Of a stretch of 64,000 bases of DNA, positions 1 through 8,768 are shown piece by piece. Under the pieces are notes generated by a model. It saw nothing but the letters and a program-made list of their open reading frames with translations, did not search any database and had not been told where the DNA came from. The translations under genes and the position numbers were made by a program. The number at the start of each line of letters is the position of its first letter. Within the stretch, counting starts at the first letter, position 1. Origin of the DNA: Chitinophagaceae bacterium (GTDB lineage Bacteria > Bacteroidota > Bacteroidia > Chitinophagales > Chitinophagaceae); contig CANFKC010000005.1 in NCBI GenBank assembly GCA_947447265.1, forward strand, positions 106,967-170,966, read 5' to 3'.

Positions 1-116
1 GCCGAAAAACCAACCAGCACATAATTCAAAACAGCACCTTCAGCAGGGAAAACGCGCGCATAATGGACTGCCGGTATACACAGTATGGCAATAAGAGTAA
101 CTAAATATCTATACAT
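1..116 (-). CDS. Exported protein, N-terminal fragment at window edge
   Basis: On the minus strand an ATG at 116-114 opens a frame that runs off the left edge with no stop. The visible 38 residues begin MYRYLVTLIAILCIPA, a typical hydrophobic signal peptide or membrane anchor, followed by a short stretch containing FPAEGAVLNY. It is divergent from priA and shares a 51-base intergenic region with it. The product beyond the signal is outside the window, so no function is assigned. It could also be a short membrane protein. Confidence 0.5.
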   Translation of the reverse strand, partial: MYRYLVTLIAILCIPAVHYARVFPAEGAVLNYVLVGFS

Positions 117-167
117 AAACAGGAAAACAAAAACGCCCTTAAATATACTATTAATTAACTTGCGGCA

Positions 168-2636
168 ATGTTTGCCGACATCATACTTCCACTTAACCTG
201 CCTCAGCTGCTCACCTATGGTGTTCCGCTGGAGATGCAGGACCTTATTATGCCCGGTATGAGGGTGGAAGTAACCTTGGGCAAAAACAAGCAATATTCTG
301 GCGTAGTAGAGCGGTTGCACAACTTTAAACCAGAGGCTTACCAGGTGAAACCCATCAAGAGTATAATTGATGATGTACCGATAGTTAATGAACAACAGCT
401 CCGCTTCTGGCGCTGGATATGCGCCTACTATATTGCCGCACCCGGCGAAGTAATGCAGGCAGCCTTGCCCGCCCACCTTAAGCTGATGGGCGAAACCCGT
501 CTGCAATGGATAGCCGACGACCATACCGTATATAAATGGAGCGGGCCGGCCAATATGATTGTGGATGCCCTGCTTTTAAAGAAAGAAATTACCATTTCAG
601 AAATGCGCAACCTTGTTGGGGTGCGCTACTTTGCTACTGTACTGAATGAACTGCTGGAACAAGAGGCTATCTGTATTGTCGATTCGCTGGAGCCAACGTA
701 TCGTACCCGGAAAGAAAAAGTAGTATTACTGGCAGAAACTTACCATGAGGAGCCCGCACTGATAGCCCTGTTCGACCAATTGCAACGCGCGCCAAAACAA
801 CTGGAACTACTGATGGCGCATACCGAACTTTCTATGAAGCGGGGCGTTGTAAAACAAACTGACCTTATAGAAAGAACCGGCGCAAGCAGCGCACAGGTAA
901 AGGCATTGGTTGACAAGGGCGTTTTCGTAATAGAAGAAAAAGATGTTGACCGCATACCTGCACGCCTGAAGCAAAGCGAAAAGCAGGTGGTTTTCAGCCA
1001 ACACCAGCAGGAAGCTTACGATGAACTGAATAAGGGCCTGCAGGAAAAAAGCGTTACGCTCTTGCACGGCGTTACCGGAAGTGGGAAAACACTGCTCTAC
1101 ATCCGTAAAATAAATGAGTACCTGGCCGAAGGCAAGCAGGCGTTATTCCTGTTACCGGAAATAGCCCTCACCACGCAGTTAGTGGGCAGGCTGCTCGCCT
1201 ACTTCGGCGATAGCCTGGGCGTATACCACTCGCACTTTAGTAATAATGAACGGGTAGAGATATGGGAGAAAGTGCGCAAAGGCCAGTACAAAATTGTGGT
1301 TGGGCCACGATCGGCATTATGGCTGCCCTACAGCAATCTGGGTATTATTATTGTTGATGAAGAGCATGATGGCTCCTACAAACAAAAAGACCCTGCACCC
1401 CGCTTTCACGCGCGCGATGCCGCTATTTATCTCGCCTCGCTTTTTGATGCCAAAGTAATATTAGGCTCTGCCACGCCATCGCTGGAAAGCCTTTATAATG
1501 TGCAACAGAACAAATATGGTTATGCGCCCTTAAAGCACCGCTACCTGGGCGTGAAAATGCCTGCCATAGAGGTAGTCAATGCCAAATCATTGGAGACCGT
1601 TAAGAAGCAGGGCAATAAAATGATAACGCCTGAACTGGCACTCGCAATTGCAGAAGCGATGGGCAACCACAAGCAAACCATTTTATTTCAGAACAGGAGG
1701 GGTTATGCGCCCTTTCAGATATGCCTTACCTGTGGGTGGGTGCCACAATGCAAAAACTGTGCAGTATCGCTTACCTACCACAAAAGCACTGACAAAATGC
1801 ATTGCCATTATTGCGGACTTAAAGCCGCAGTGCCGAGCGCTTGCCCGCAATGCGGGGGCACCAGCCTGGTAAGTAAAAGTTATGGTACTGAAAAAATTGA
1901 AGAAGAGGCACAGCTACTCTTCCCCACCGCACGAATAGCGCGCATGGATGTGGACAGTATGCGCGGCAAGAACAGCATGGCTACCCTGCTGGAACTGCTG
2001 GACAAAAATAAAATAGACATACTGGTAGGCACGCAAATGGTGGTTAAGGGACTCGACTTTGCCTCTGTATCGCTGGTAGGGGTGCTGAGCGCTGACAGCC
2101 TGCTGAGTTTCCCGGATTTCAGGGTGAATGAGCGGGCGTTTCAGCTGATGGAGCAGGTGAGCGGCAGGGCAGGCAGAGCTGACGGCGAAGGCAAGGTAAT
2201 TATACAGGCATATAACACCCAGCACCCTGTTTTACAATGGGTGAAAGACCATGATGTAGCCACCTTTTATCGTAACGAGATCAAGTACCGTGAACATTTT
2301 GCATACCCACCTTACAGCCGGTTGATAAAAATCATTTTCAAGCACGAAAATGAGGCCAAAGTGCTTGCAGCAGCCAACCATATGGCAGCAGCTATTTCGG
2401 TGTTCTCCACTTCAAAGCTTAACGACCAGGCCGTAAATATTGTAATGCAGGGCCCTGCCCCCGCGCTGGTATCGCGCATACGCAACCAATACATACAAGA
2501 GATATGGCTAAAGTGCCCACGCGACAACAAGATACTAGACACCATAAAAACCTGGCTCAGAGCCCAAAAACAACATACGCTTGCCATTAAAACCCACAGC
2601 AGCGTACAGCTTATTTTTGATGTAGACCCTGTTTAA
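168..2636 (+). CDS. priA: Primosomal protein N' (replication restart helicase PriA)
   Basis: PriA is the 3'-to-5' superfamily 2 helicase that recognises abandoned forks and D-loops and reloads the replisome away from oriC. The 822 residues match the family size, slightly on the long side. The N-terminal 3' DNA-binding region is followed by Walker A GVTGSGKT (about 301-308) and the DEEH box (about 397-400). A zinc-binding block at about 519-563 has eight cysteines in four CxxC pairs (CLTC, CKNC, CHYC, CPQC) inserted in the C-terminal helicase lobe. Motif VI-like residues VSGRAGRADG follow. The ATG at 168 is the natural start because the family begins with a short leader into a beta-strand (FADIILPLNLPQ). 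It is transcribed alone and divergently from the gene at the left edge. Confidence 0.96.
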   Translation: MFADIILPLNLPQLLTYGVPLEMQDLIMPGMRVEVTLGKNKQYSGVVERLHNFKPEAYQVKPIKSIIDDVPIVNEQQLRFWRWICAYYIAAPGEVMQAALPAHLKLMGETRLQWIADDHTVYKWSGPANMIVDALLLKKEITISEMRNLVGVRYFATVLNELLEQEAICIVDSLEPTYRTRKEKVVLLAETYHEEPALIALFDQLQRAPKQLELLMAHTELSMKRGVVKQTDLIERTGASSAQVKALVDKGVFVIEEKDVDRIPARLKQSEKQVVFSQHQQEAYDELNKGLQEKSVTLLHGVTGSGKTLLYIRKINEYLAEGKQALFLLPEIALTTQLVGRLLAYFGDSLGVYHSHFSNNERVEIWEKVRKGQYKIVVGPRSALWLPYSNLGIIIVDEEHDGSYKQKDPAPRFHARDAAIYLASLFDAKVILGSATPSLESLYNVQQNKYGYAPLKHRYLGVKMPAIEVVNAKSLETVKKQGNKMITPELALAIAEAMGNHKQTILFQNRRGYAPFQICLTCGWVPQCKNCAVSLTYHKSTDKMHCHYCGLKAAVPSACPQCGGTSLVSKSYGTEKIEEEAQLLFPTARIARMDVDSMRGKNSMATLLELLDKNKIDILVGTQMVVKGLDFASVSLVGVLSADSLLSFPDFRVNERAFQLMEQVSGRAGRADGEGKVIIQAYNTQHPVLQWVKDHDVATFYRNEIKYREHFAYPPYSRLIKIIFKHENEAKVLAAANHMAAAISVFSTSKLNDQAVNIVMQGPAPALVSRIRNQYIQEIWLKCPRDNKILDTIKTWLRAQKQHTLAIKTHSSVQLIFDVDPV

Positions 2637-2639
2637 ATA

Positions 2640-2669
2640 ATGGTGAATTCTAAATGGTGAATGGTGAAT
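2640..2669 (+). repeat. Three short direct repeats of ATGGTGAAT
   Basis: ATGGTGAAT occurs at 2640-2648, 2654-2662 and 2661-2669, immediately after the priA stop codon. The copies overlap or nearly abut, so this looks like slippage-generated micro-repeat sequence. No function is apparent. Confidence 0.6.
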
Positions 2670-2813
2670 TGGCGCTTAGTGCAAAGTGGGTGGGGATTTG
2701 TTGGATTAATTGAAAAGTTACATTTTACTGAATGTTCTTACAAAGTAGGTAAACCTAGGGCGAACAAGTGTTTGTGACGAAAATCTTATTTATCCGTAAT
2801 TTCACTAACAGAT

Positions 2814-4136
2814 ATGCGCAAACCTACCCGGCTTATACTTGCACTTGTTCTAATTTTGTTGCACCCATTTTGCTCCATGGGGCAATTCGAACATCCTGCG
2901 CCGATCTGCAGATACCTGGATATACCTGTTTCGCTGGTAACCGGCCAGCCTTACATATTTAAGAACGACGATGAGGCTACTATAAAAGCGCAGCACATAA
3001 AAAATATCAAGGTCATGCTGCCCAGGCAGGCCGATATGCCCGATTCGCTTCCCAGCTTTACGGCAGGCATTGTGCGCTGTACCAAAGATGGAGAAAAACT
3101 GGTTTTCTGGTCCGATCATTACAGGTTAAAAGATCCCGATAGTATTGAGTATGATGCCAATGGGCACTTAATTTACTATGAGTACATCAATAAATTTGAG
3201 GTAGGCTGCGGAAATACTGCCCATACCAGTTTCATAAGTTCGGGTATTACAAACTCATATAAAAGCGACAAACTACAGCAGTCTGTGATAACGTCTACCC
3301 GGGACGAGATAACTCATAACAAGGCTGCAGGTATAGCACCGCTGGCGCGACCACGTACGGTACAAAATTACTATTATGACAACCGGGGTTTGAAGATACT
3401 AGAGAAATCTTTTTCTGTAAATGCTATGTTCACTGATTCATTCCAGCAGCATAGCTCTATACAGTACGCCTACGACGCTGCAGGAAGAATCAGGTGGCAG
3501 CTCATTTTGAATGAAGGAGATGATAGCATTCCTGCGGCCACGCTGAAGAGAGCCGGAGAACGGATAGATGGCATGTATCTGCGCTATAGTATGTATGACT
3601 ATACCGATTCGTTCCTGGCGCTAGATCGTGCAAAAATGCCTAAAACAGCAAGTGTGCGCCAAAGGCAACAATTGCAACAAACGATAGACAGCAACACAAA
3701 GAAAGAGCAAAGTATACTGGATAGTATTCAAACACATGCATCAGACTGGGTATTCTGCAGTTACAATAAAGCCGGAAAAATCATTAAACGTGCCCGCATC
3801 CTTAAGTACAGCATTCCCCAAACTGTGGAGATAGATTCCTTCATTTACGATAAACAAAACAGGCTGGTTTGCTGGCGGACCTCTAACCTTTTGGAGCACC
3901 TGAAAGAATGGCGGTTTACCTACAATACCAAAGCACAGGTAGTCCGCTGCGCATTTACCGAATTCAACGGTAATGGCTTCTTCAAGCCCGTAAAAGGCAT
4001 TTTACATAGGCAGGACAGGATGTATACACTGACTTATTCAGCAGAAAACAGGGTAAGTTCCGTAGTGGACGCAACGCCTTATAATAATCATGTCCCTGCC
4101 AGTAAGCCGTATATGGTGCAATATGATTTATATTAA
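2814..4136 (+). CDS. Secreted protein with degenerate YD-like repeats
   Basis: The 440-residue product starts with a clear signal peptide (MRKPTRLILALVLILLHPF, cleavage probably after SMG). The mature part has several short motifs of the form Y(D/N)xxGR/KI or L: YDANGHLIYYE, YDNRGLKI, YAYDAAGRIRWQ, YNKAGKII, YDKQNRLVCW. These resemble the YD repeats of RHS-type proteins, but they are scattered and no toxin core is present. No T9SS sorting domain or lipobox is visible, so a periplasmic or surface location is inferred only from the signal peptide. It stands alone between priA and the NHL-repeat gene. Many secreted Bacteroidota proteins of this type are uncharacterised, and no enzymatic residues are recognisable. 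Confidence 0.75.
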   Translation: MRKPTRLILALVLILLHPFCSMGQFEHPAPICRYLDIPVSLVTGQPYIFKNDDEATIKAQHIKNIKVMLPRQADMPDSLPSFTAGIVRCTKDGEKLVFWSDHYRLKDPDSIEYDANGHLIYYEYINKFEVGCGNTAHTSFISSGITNSYKSDKLQQSVITSTRDEITHNKAAGIAPLARPRTVQNYYYDNRGLKILEKSFSVNAMFTDSFQQHSSIQYAYDAAGRIRWQLILNEGDDSIPAATLKRAGERIDGMYLRYSMYDYTDSFLALDRAKMPKTASVRQRQQLQQTIDSNTKKEQSILDSIQTHASDWVFCSYNKAGKIIKRARILKYSIPQTVEIDSFIYDKQNRLVCWRTSNLLEHLKEWRFTYNTKAQVVRCAFTEFNGNGFFKPVKGILHRQDRMYTLTYSAENRVSSVVDATPYNNHVPASKPYMVQYDLY

Positions 4137-4181
4137 GCGAGCCCTAACACAATAATACCGGGCAGCTACCGTTATATGTTA

Positions 4182-4189
4182 TATTTTTG
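4182..4189 (+). promoter_or_regulatory. Candidate -7 box for the NHL-repeat gene
   Basis: TATTTTTG matches the Bacteroidota -7 consensus TAnnTTTG and lies 49 bases before the ATG at 4239. No TTG is found at the expected -33 spacing, so the call is tentative. Confidence 0.35.
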
Positions 4190-4238
4190 TCTCCATAGCA
4201 GATAGCCCCGCCTGCTCAGTCATCTTAAAACTTTTGGT

Positions 4239-5594
4239 ATGAAGGTTCTAACAAAGCATTTACTATTGCTCGCTATGGCATCGTCAGCATTTACGCTGCA
4301 GGCGCAAACTATAAGCACATTTGCGGGCAGTATGGCGAAAGGTGCCGGGTATAATGGCGATGGCGGACAAGCAAATGCCGCACAGCTCAATAAGCCGTCA
4401 TCTATAGCGCTTGATAAAGCTGGCAATGTTTACATCACCGATTTTCAGAATAATGTAGTGCGAAAGGTTAATGCGGAAGGTGTAATTACCACTATTGCCG
4501 GTAATGGTACCGAAGGTTATAGCGGAGATGGTTATAAAGCCACTGCGGCGCAATTGCACGGCCCATGGGGCATAGCGGTTGATGAAGCAGGGAATGTATA
4601 TTTTTCTGACAAAGAGAACCATGCCATACGCAAGGTAAACACAGCCGGCATCATTACTACAATTGCCGGAAAAGGAAAGGCGGGCTATAGCGGCGATAAA
4701 GGCCTCGCTACTGCTGCGATGCTCGATCATCCGCTGGGCCTGGCTATTGATAAAGCAGGCAATATTTATATCGCTGACAATTCCAACACAGCAGTGCGTA
4801 AAATAAATACTGCGGGTATCATTACCACTTTTGCTGGCAGCTTTTCGACAGGCTACTCGGGTGATGGCGGCCTCGCAACCAACGCCAAATTTAAGAACAT
4901 ACGTTATGTGGCCTGCGATGGCATTGGCAATGTGTATATAAGCGATACCTGGAACTCCGTAATACGCAAAGTGGATGCCGCAGGGTATATAAGCACCGTT
5001 GCCGGAAACCATACTTCCAAATACTCGGGAGACGGTGGCGCTGCCACCAATGCAGGCATTTACTTCCCGGTAGGTATTACAGCAACCGATGACGGCACTT
5101 TATTTATTGCCGACAATCATAATCACGTTATTCGGAAAGTTGATAAAGACGGCATTATTACAACGGTTGCCGGCAATGGAACAAAGGGATACAGTGGTGA
5201 TAACGGACCTGCTACAACGGCGCAGCTAACCAACCCTACCAGCATAGTTGCAGCCCCCGATGGCCGGCTGCTGATTGCGGAATTCGCACACAATATTATC
5301 AGGCAGGTGAACGTACCGGCACAGGTTAAAAGCATGAGCGAAGCGGATGGCACCCGGTTAAATGTATACCCGAATCCTTCTCACGGGGCCTTCAGCGTGC
5401 AGTTACCCGAGTATAAAACCCCAGCCAGCATAAGTGTGGCCGACATAACCGGCCGCGTTATTGAAACACGCATGATGGAAAAGAACAGCACACAGGTTGT
5501 TTCATTCAACCTCATAAACGTTGCTGCCGGCAACTATATTGTTAAGGTGGTAGTAGATGGCAATACTAATACTGCAAAAGTGGTTATTGAATAG
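4239..5594 (+). CDS. Secreted six-blade NHL-repeat protein with T9SS sorting domain
   Basis: After a signal peptide (MKVLTKHLLLLAMASSAFTLQAQ) there are six consecutive repeats of about 56 residues. Their pattern is YSGDGG-AT-A-L--P-GIA-D--GN-YI-D--N--IRKV---GIITT-AG, the NHL repeat. Six copies would build one closed beta-propeller. The last roughly 75 residues are a type A Por secretion signal: LNVYPNPSHGAFSV, an internal TGRVI strand and the GNYIVKVVV ending with a lysine-containing C-terminus. The protein is therefore predicted to pass the Sec system, then type IX secretion, and end on the cell surface or in the medium. NHL propellers usually bind protein, RNA or carbohydrate; the ligand cannot be read here. 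A hairpin terminator follows at 5644-5680. Confidence 0.9.
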   Translation: MKVLTKHLLLLAMASSAFTLQAQTISTFAGSMAKGAGYNGDGGQANAAQLNKPSSIALDKAGNVYITDFQNNVVRKVNAEGVITTIAGNGTEGYSGDGYKATAAQLHGPWGIAVDEAGNVYFSDKENHAIRKVNTAGIITTIAGKGKAGYSGDKGLATAAMLDHPLGLAIDKAGNIYIADNSNTAVRKINTAGIITTFAGSFSTGYSGDGGLATNAKFKNIRYVACDGIGNVYISDTWNSVIRKVDAAGYISTVAGNHTSKYSGDGGAATNAGIYFPVGITATDDGTLFIADNHNHVIRKVDKDGIITTVAGNGTKGYSGDNGPATTAQLTNPTSIVAAPDGRLLIAEFAHNIIRQVNVPAQVKSMSEADGTRLNVYPNPSHGAFSVQLPEYKTPASISVADITGRVIETRMMEKNSTQVVSFNLINVAAGNYIVKVVVDGNTNTAKVVIE

Positions 5595-5643
5595 GATTGT
5601 ACTCCCGCAATTTTATCAAACGAACAAAAACCTATTGAATAAT

Positions 5644-5680
5644 AAAATCCCCTTCTGGTGCTTAACCAAAAGGGGATTTT
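5644..5680. terminator. Bidirectional rho-independent terminator
   Basis: A perfect 11-base stem AAAATCCCCTT / AAGGGGATTTT encloses a smaller TGGT/ACCA stem. T-rich flanks exist on both strands. It sits between the convergent NHL gene (+) and the response regulator gene (-), so it probably ends both transcripts. Confidence 0.85.
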
Positions 5681-5705
5681 CTATTACTATCGATTTCAAA
5701 AATGG

Positions 5706-6869
5706 TTATCGCATAACAATGTAGGTTTCTACATCCTTCCGGGTAATTGATTTGCCAGACAGAATGATGAGGCGCTCTACTACGTTGCGCAATTCTCGAA
5801 TGTTACCGGTCCAGTTATATTCCTGCAGGGCGTTTATGGCGTCTTGCTCTATTTCTTTTTCGGGCTGCTTGTAATCTTCTGAAAGTTCTTTTAAGAAGTG
5901 TTGTATCAGTAGCGGAATATCGTCCCTGCGGTTATTGAGCGATGGTACCTGTATCAGTATAACGCTCAGGCGGTGATATAAATCGAGCCTGAATTTTTTG
6001 GCTTCCACTTCTTCCAGCAAATTTTTGTTGGTAGCTGCAATAACCCTTACATCTACTTTTATTTCTTTTTCGCCACCTACGCGCGTAATTTTTCCTTCCT
6101 GCAATGCACGCAACATTTTAGCCTGTGCATCGTGGCTCATGTCACCTATTTCATCGAGAAACAATGTGCCGCCACTGGCTTGTTCAAACTTACCCAGCCT
6201 TTGTTTTATGGCCGATGTAAAAGAGCCCTTTTCATGGCCGAATAATTCACTTTCTATAAGTTCTGATGGTATTGCTGCGCAGTTCACTTCAATCATTGGG
6301 CCTGCGGCACGTGCGCTGAGCTCATGTATGCGCCTTGCCACCAGTTCTTTACCTACGCCATTCTCTCCGGTAATCAGTACACGGGCATCGGTAGGCGCTA
6401 CCTTTTCAATAGTTTCCTTAATACGCGCCATGCCTTCGCTCTCGCCTATCATCTCGCTACCCTTAGATATTTTTTTGCGAAGTTGCTTTGTTTCTGCCAC
6501 CAGCGATTTCTTATCCATTGCATTGCGCAATGTTATGAGCAAGCGGTTAAGATCGGGCGGCTTCGAAATGTAGTCGAAAGCACCCTTCCTTACTGCATCA
6601 ACAGCCGTTTCAATATTACCATGACCAGATATCACTATGAAAGGGGTATCAGGCTTTTCGCTCCTGGCAAATTGCAATACTTCAATACCATCTTTTTTAG
6701 GCATTTTAATATCGCACAGTATGCAATCGTAATTATTGTCTTTTATCTTTTTTATACCTTCTTCACCATCTGCTGCTTCATCAACAACAAAGCCTTCGAA
6801 AGTGAGTATTTCGCTCAGTGCTTTCCTAATCGCCCTTTCATCGTCTATAACAAGTATGTTCTGCGCCAT
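5706..6869 (-). CDS. Sigma-54-type (NtrC-like) response regulator lacking a Fis HTH
   Basis: This 387-residue protein has an N-terminal receiver domain with acidic pocket DD at 9-10, phospho-acceptor D53 (CDIKMP) and the Lys of ISKPP. It continues into an AAA+ sigma-54 interaction domain: Walker A-like GENGVGKE (about 168-175), the loop GSFTSA where the classic sequence is GAFTGA (about 215-220), Walker B FLDEIGD, and a C-terminal lid with GNIRELRNVVERL. It ends 20-odd residues after the lid with no room for the usual Fis-type helix-turn-helix. Such regulators normally remodel sigma-54 RNA polymerase after phosphorylation by a partner kinase. No histidine kinase is adjacent. DNA targeting must occur from solution or through a partner, or the protein acts on the ATPase step only. 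An inverted repeat lies just upstream (6916-6937). Confidence 0.9.
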   Translation of the reverse strand: MAQNILVIDDERAIRKALSEILTFEGFVVDEAADGEEGIKKIKDNNYDCILCDIKMPKKDGIEVLQFARSEKPDTPFIVISGHGNIETAVDAVRKGAFDYISKPPDLNRLLITLRNAMDKKSLVAETKQLRKKISKGSEMIGESEGMARIKETIEKVAPTDARVLITGENGVGKELVARRIHELSARAAGPMIEVNCAAIPSELIESELFGHEKGSFTSAIKQRLGKFEQASGGTLFLDEIGDMSHDAQAKMLRALQEGKITRVGGEKEIKVDVRVIAATNKNLLEEVEAKKFRLDLYHRLSVILIQVPSLNNRRDDIPLLIQHFLKELSEDYKQPEKEIEQDAINALQEYNWTGNIRELRNVVERLIILSGKSITRKDVETYIVMR

Positions 6870-6915
6870 ATGATCTCAGATAGTTTGTTTTTCCGGCCAT
6901 TACTTAATAACCGCT

Positions 6916-6937
6916 ATGCTATATAGTACTATAGCAT
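6916..6937. promoter_or_regulatory. Inverted repeat upstream of the response regulator
   Basis: ATGCTATA and TATAGCAT form a perfect 8-base dyad around a six-base centre, 47 bases upstream of the minus-strand ATG at 6869. Its position suits an operator or promoter element. It has no T-run, so a terminator is unlikely. Confidence 0.4.
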
Positions 6938-7072
6938 TTTCTGTGCCGAAATTAGTGATTTATTATTTTCAGGAAAGGAAAAAGAAAATTACAAGAATGG
7001 AAACCGGACAAACATTACAGGCAGCAAAGCCTTATCCATCTGCTGTAATAAAGCTATGCTTACTTACAAATA

Positions 7073-7100
7073 CACCCAACATACCTGGGTATGTTGGGTG
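7073..7100 (-). terminator. Hairpin downstream of the single-domain response regulator
   Basis: A perfect 13-base stem CACCCAACATACC / GGTATGTTGGGTG with a two-base loop lies 26 bases beyond the stop codon at 7126. The minus-strand tail (GTATTTGTAAG) is only weakly T-rich, so it may instead protect the 3' end of the transcript. Confidence 0.6.
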
Positions 7101-7125
7101 CAGTAGTTATAGACAAAAAAATATC

Positions 7126-7530
7126 TTATTTAGGATTGGTAAGCACCAAAATAGTTTCCTTGGTAATAGGCTTAGCCAGATAATTAACGATGTTTTTGTT
7201 AGAATGCGCCTTTTCAATATCCCTGTCATCAACCGATGAAGAAAGTATGTAAACTTTGATGGCACTTTTAACGGAGTTATTCAGGCATTCGTATTTTTCC
7301 AGGAATTCCCAGCCATTCATTATAGGCATATTGATATCGAGGAAAAGCACGGTTTCCTTTTCATCACCAGCAAGTTTTGAATACTGCTCATCGATGAACT
7401 GCAATCCCTGTTGAGGATCAGTGAAAGTCATCACTTGCACTGTTCCCAATGCCTTTTTGATAGTTAGCCGACAAATCGTATTGTTCAGCGGATCATCGTC
7501 AATCACTATAAAACGGGCGGAACTATCCAT
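7126..7530 (-). CDS. Single-domain response regulator (CheY/Rcp-like)
   Basis: The product is essentially one receiver domain. Acidic residues DDD are at 11-13, the phospho-acceptor D65 is in FLDINMP, the switch Ser/Thr is in YILSSSV, and the conserved Lys is in YLAKPIT. It resembles the stand-alone receivers that Bacteroidota and cyanobacteria use downstream of hybrid or phytochrome-like kinases. Several residues around DPLNN and the longer loop near residues 40-60 are typical of the Rcp1-like group. I chose ATG at 7530; an upstream TTG at 7578 would add 16 residues outside the domain. It is not in an obvious operon with a kinase, so the partner is unknown. Confidence 0.88.
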   Translation of the reverse strand: MDSSARFIVIDDDPLNNTICRLTIKKALGTVQVMTFTDPQQGLQFIDEQYSKLAGDEKETVLFLDINMPIMNGWEFLEKYECLNNSVKSAIKVYILSSSVDDRDIEKAHSNKNIVNYLAKPITKETILVLTNPK

Positions 7531-7730
7531 ATCTTTTACACTCAATGAGTTTTCTAGTTTTGTTAATAGCTGGTTCAAAGCGAATAATTATAAAATTAAG
7601 GTACAAATTCCGAAAAATTAAGGTACCATCCAAATGAATCTTGTATAAAAATATTTACAATTATAAAGCACAAATATAATACAATTTCACGCAAAACAAC
7701 AAACTACTTTTCATTAACACATATCGTCAT

Positions 7731-8708
7731 TCACAAATTAAGAAAGTAATTCAGCTCGTTTTTCAAATCAAGGTGGGGGTGGCTTTTCATGATTTGCTGC
7801 GCCTTTTCCGCATTACTTTTCATGAAATTTTTGTGAGCTTCCGTTTGCGGAAAGCGCGGCCTGTGGCGATGTGCAGTAGCTATCTCGTTTACCTGTTCCA
7901 TCGTTTTGTAACTATCCGGATGTATGCACGCTTCTGAAAACTGCTCCCATACATAGCTTGTGGCCAAGAAGTTAGGGTGCACAAAATCAATATCGTAAAA
8001 CCGATAATCCCGTAAAATATCAATGAGAACTTCATAAGCCGGGAAATAATGTACCTGGTCAAAATGGCAACACAATTGGTGCACAGCTTCAATAAGACGT
8101 GCTTTGCTGCGGTTATTTTCTACTACACCATCGCGTATATGCCGCACCGGGCTTATGGTAAATAGTACCTTTGCCGCCGGGTTAATCGCATTTAATTTAC
8201 CAATAGTATTTCGAAGTGCGTCCAGTATGGCATCAATTGAGAGTAAGCGTTTTTCAAACCACTGTGATGGTGCCCTGTGGTTATTCGCGACGGGCTTGCC
8301 ACTGTCTTTCAGATAGTACTGAAATGCTGACCCCAGTGTAACAATAACCCATTTGGCTTCCTTTATGCTCGCAGCCGCCCTGCGCTGCGATTCGTTTATC
8401 TTCTCAAGTGCCGCATCGGCGTCAATATCTGAAAAGCGGGTGTGATGGTCCCAGCTATTCCATAGCTCATTCAGGTAAAACAGGTCATCTTTATCATATT
8501 CGCGGCCTTCCATATAGCTATCAAGGCTATCGGCCACACTCAACGGATTAAATAAAATGCCGTTGGGATTTGATACAACATTAAACTTGAACTGTTGCAA
8601 CCTATCGGAAATATGCTCAGTAAAACACGACCCGGTAAGCAGCAATTTATCTTGGTAAGTTATGGGCTGCTTAAGCGGTGGAATATCTAGTTTTAATGAT
8701 AACTGCAT
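7731..8708 (-). CDS. GSCFA-domain protein (SGNH-like hydrolase)
   Basis: The eponymous motif reads GSCF at residues 26-29, followed by TEHISDRL and the conserved NPNGILFNP. Later blocks WNSWDHHTRFS, VTLGSAF, FTISPVRHIRDG and DFVHPN are typical of the GSCFA family, which has SGNH/GDSL hydrolase-like architecture. The C in GSCF replaces the usual nucleophile block GDS, and DFVHPN resembles block V with its catalytic Asp and His. The family is common in Bacteroidota; a role on envelope carbohydrates or acyl groups is only inference. There is no signal peptide, so it is probably cytoplasmic. The ATG at 8708 agrees with family N-termini, which start with a short strand before the GSCF loop. Confidence 0.87.
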   Translation of the reverse strand: MQLSLKLDIPPLKQPITYQDKLLLTGSCFTEHISDRLQQFKFNVVSNPNGILFNPLSVADSLDSYMEGREYDKDDLFYLNELWNSWDHHTRFSDIDADAALEKINESQRRAAASIKEAKWVIVTLGSAFQYYLKDSGKPVANNHRAPSQWFEKRLLSIDAILDALRNTIGKLNAINPAAKVLFTISPVRHIRDGVVENNRSKARLIEAVHQLCCHFDQVHYFPAYEVLIDILRDYRFYDIDFVHPNFLATSYVWEQFSEACIHPDSYKTMEQVNEIATAHRHRPRFPQTEAHKNFMKSNAEKAQQIMKSHPHLDLKNELNYFLNL

Positions 8709-8768
8709 GCCACAAAGATAATTAGCGCAGTGCAGAAAGCGTGCAGTGCTGTAAGCAGGCCACTAGCC

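Noticed and set aside
2640..2669. Mobile-element end
   Set aside because: Short overlapping ATGGTGAAT copies look like replication slippage, with no inverted repeats or target duplication.
4398..5012. 204-codon minus-strand frame in the NHL gene
   Set aside because: It is the reverse of a repetitive propeller sequence and shows no protein-like conservation.
7073..7100. Attachment site or inverted terminal repeat
   Set aside because: A single 13-base hairpin with a two-base loop and no second copy; it fits a transcript-end hairpin better.
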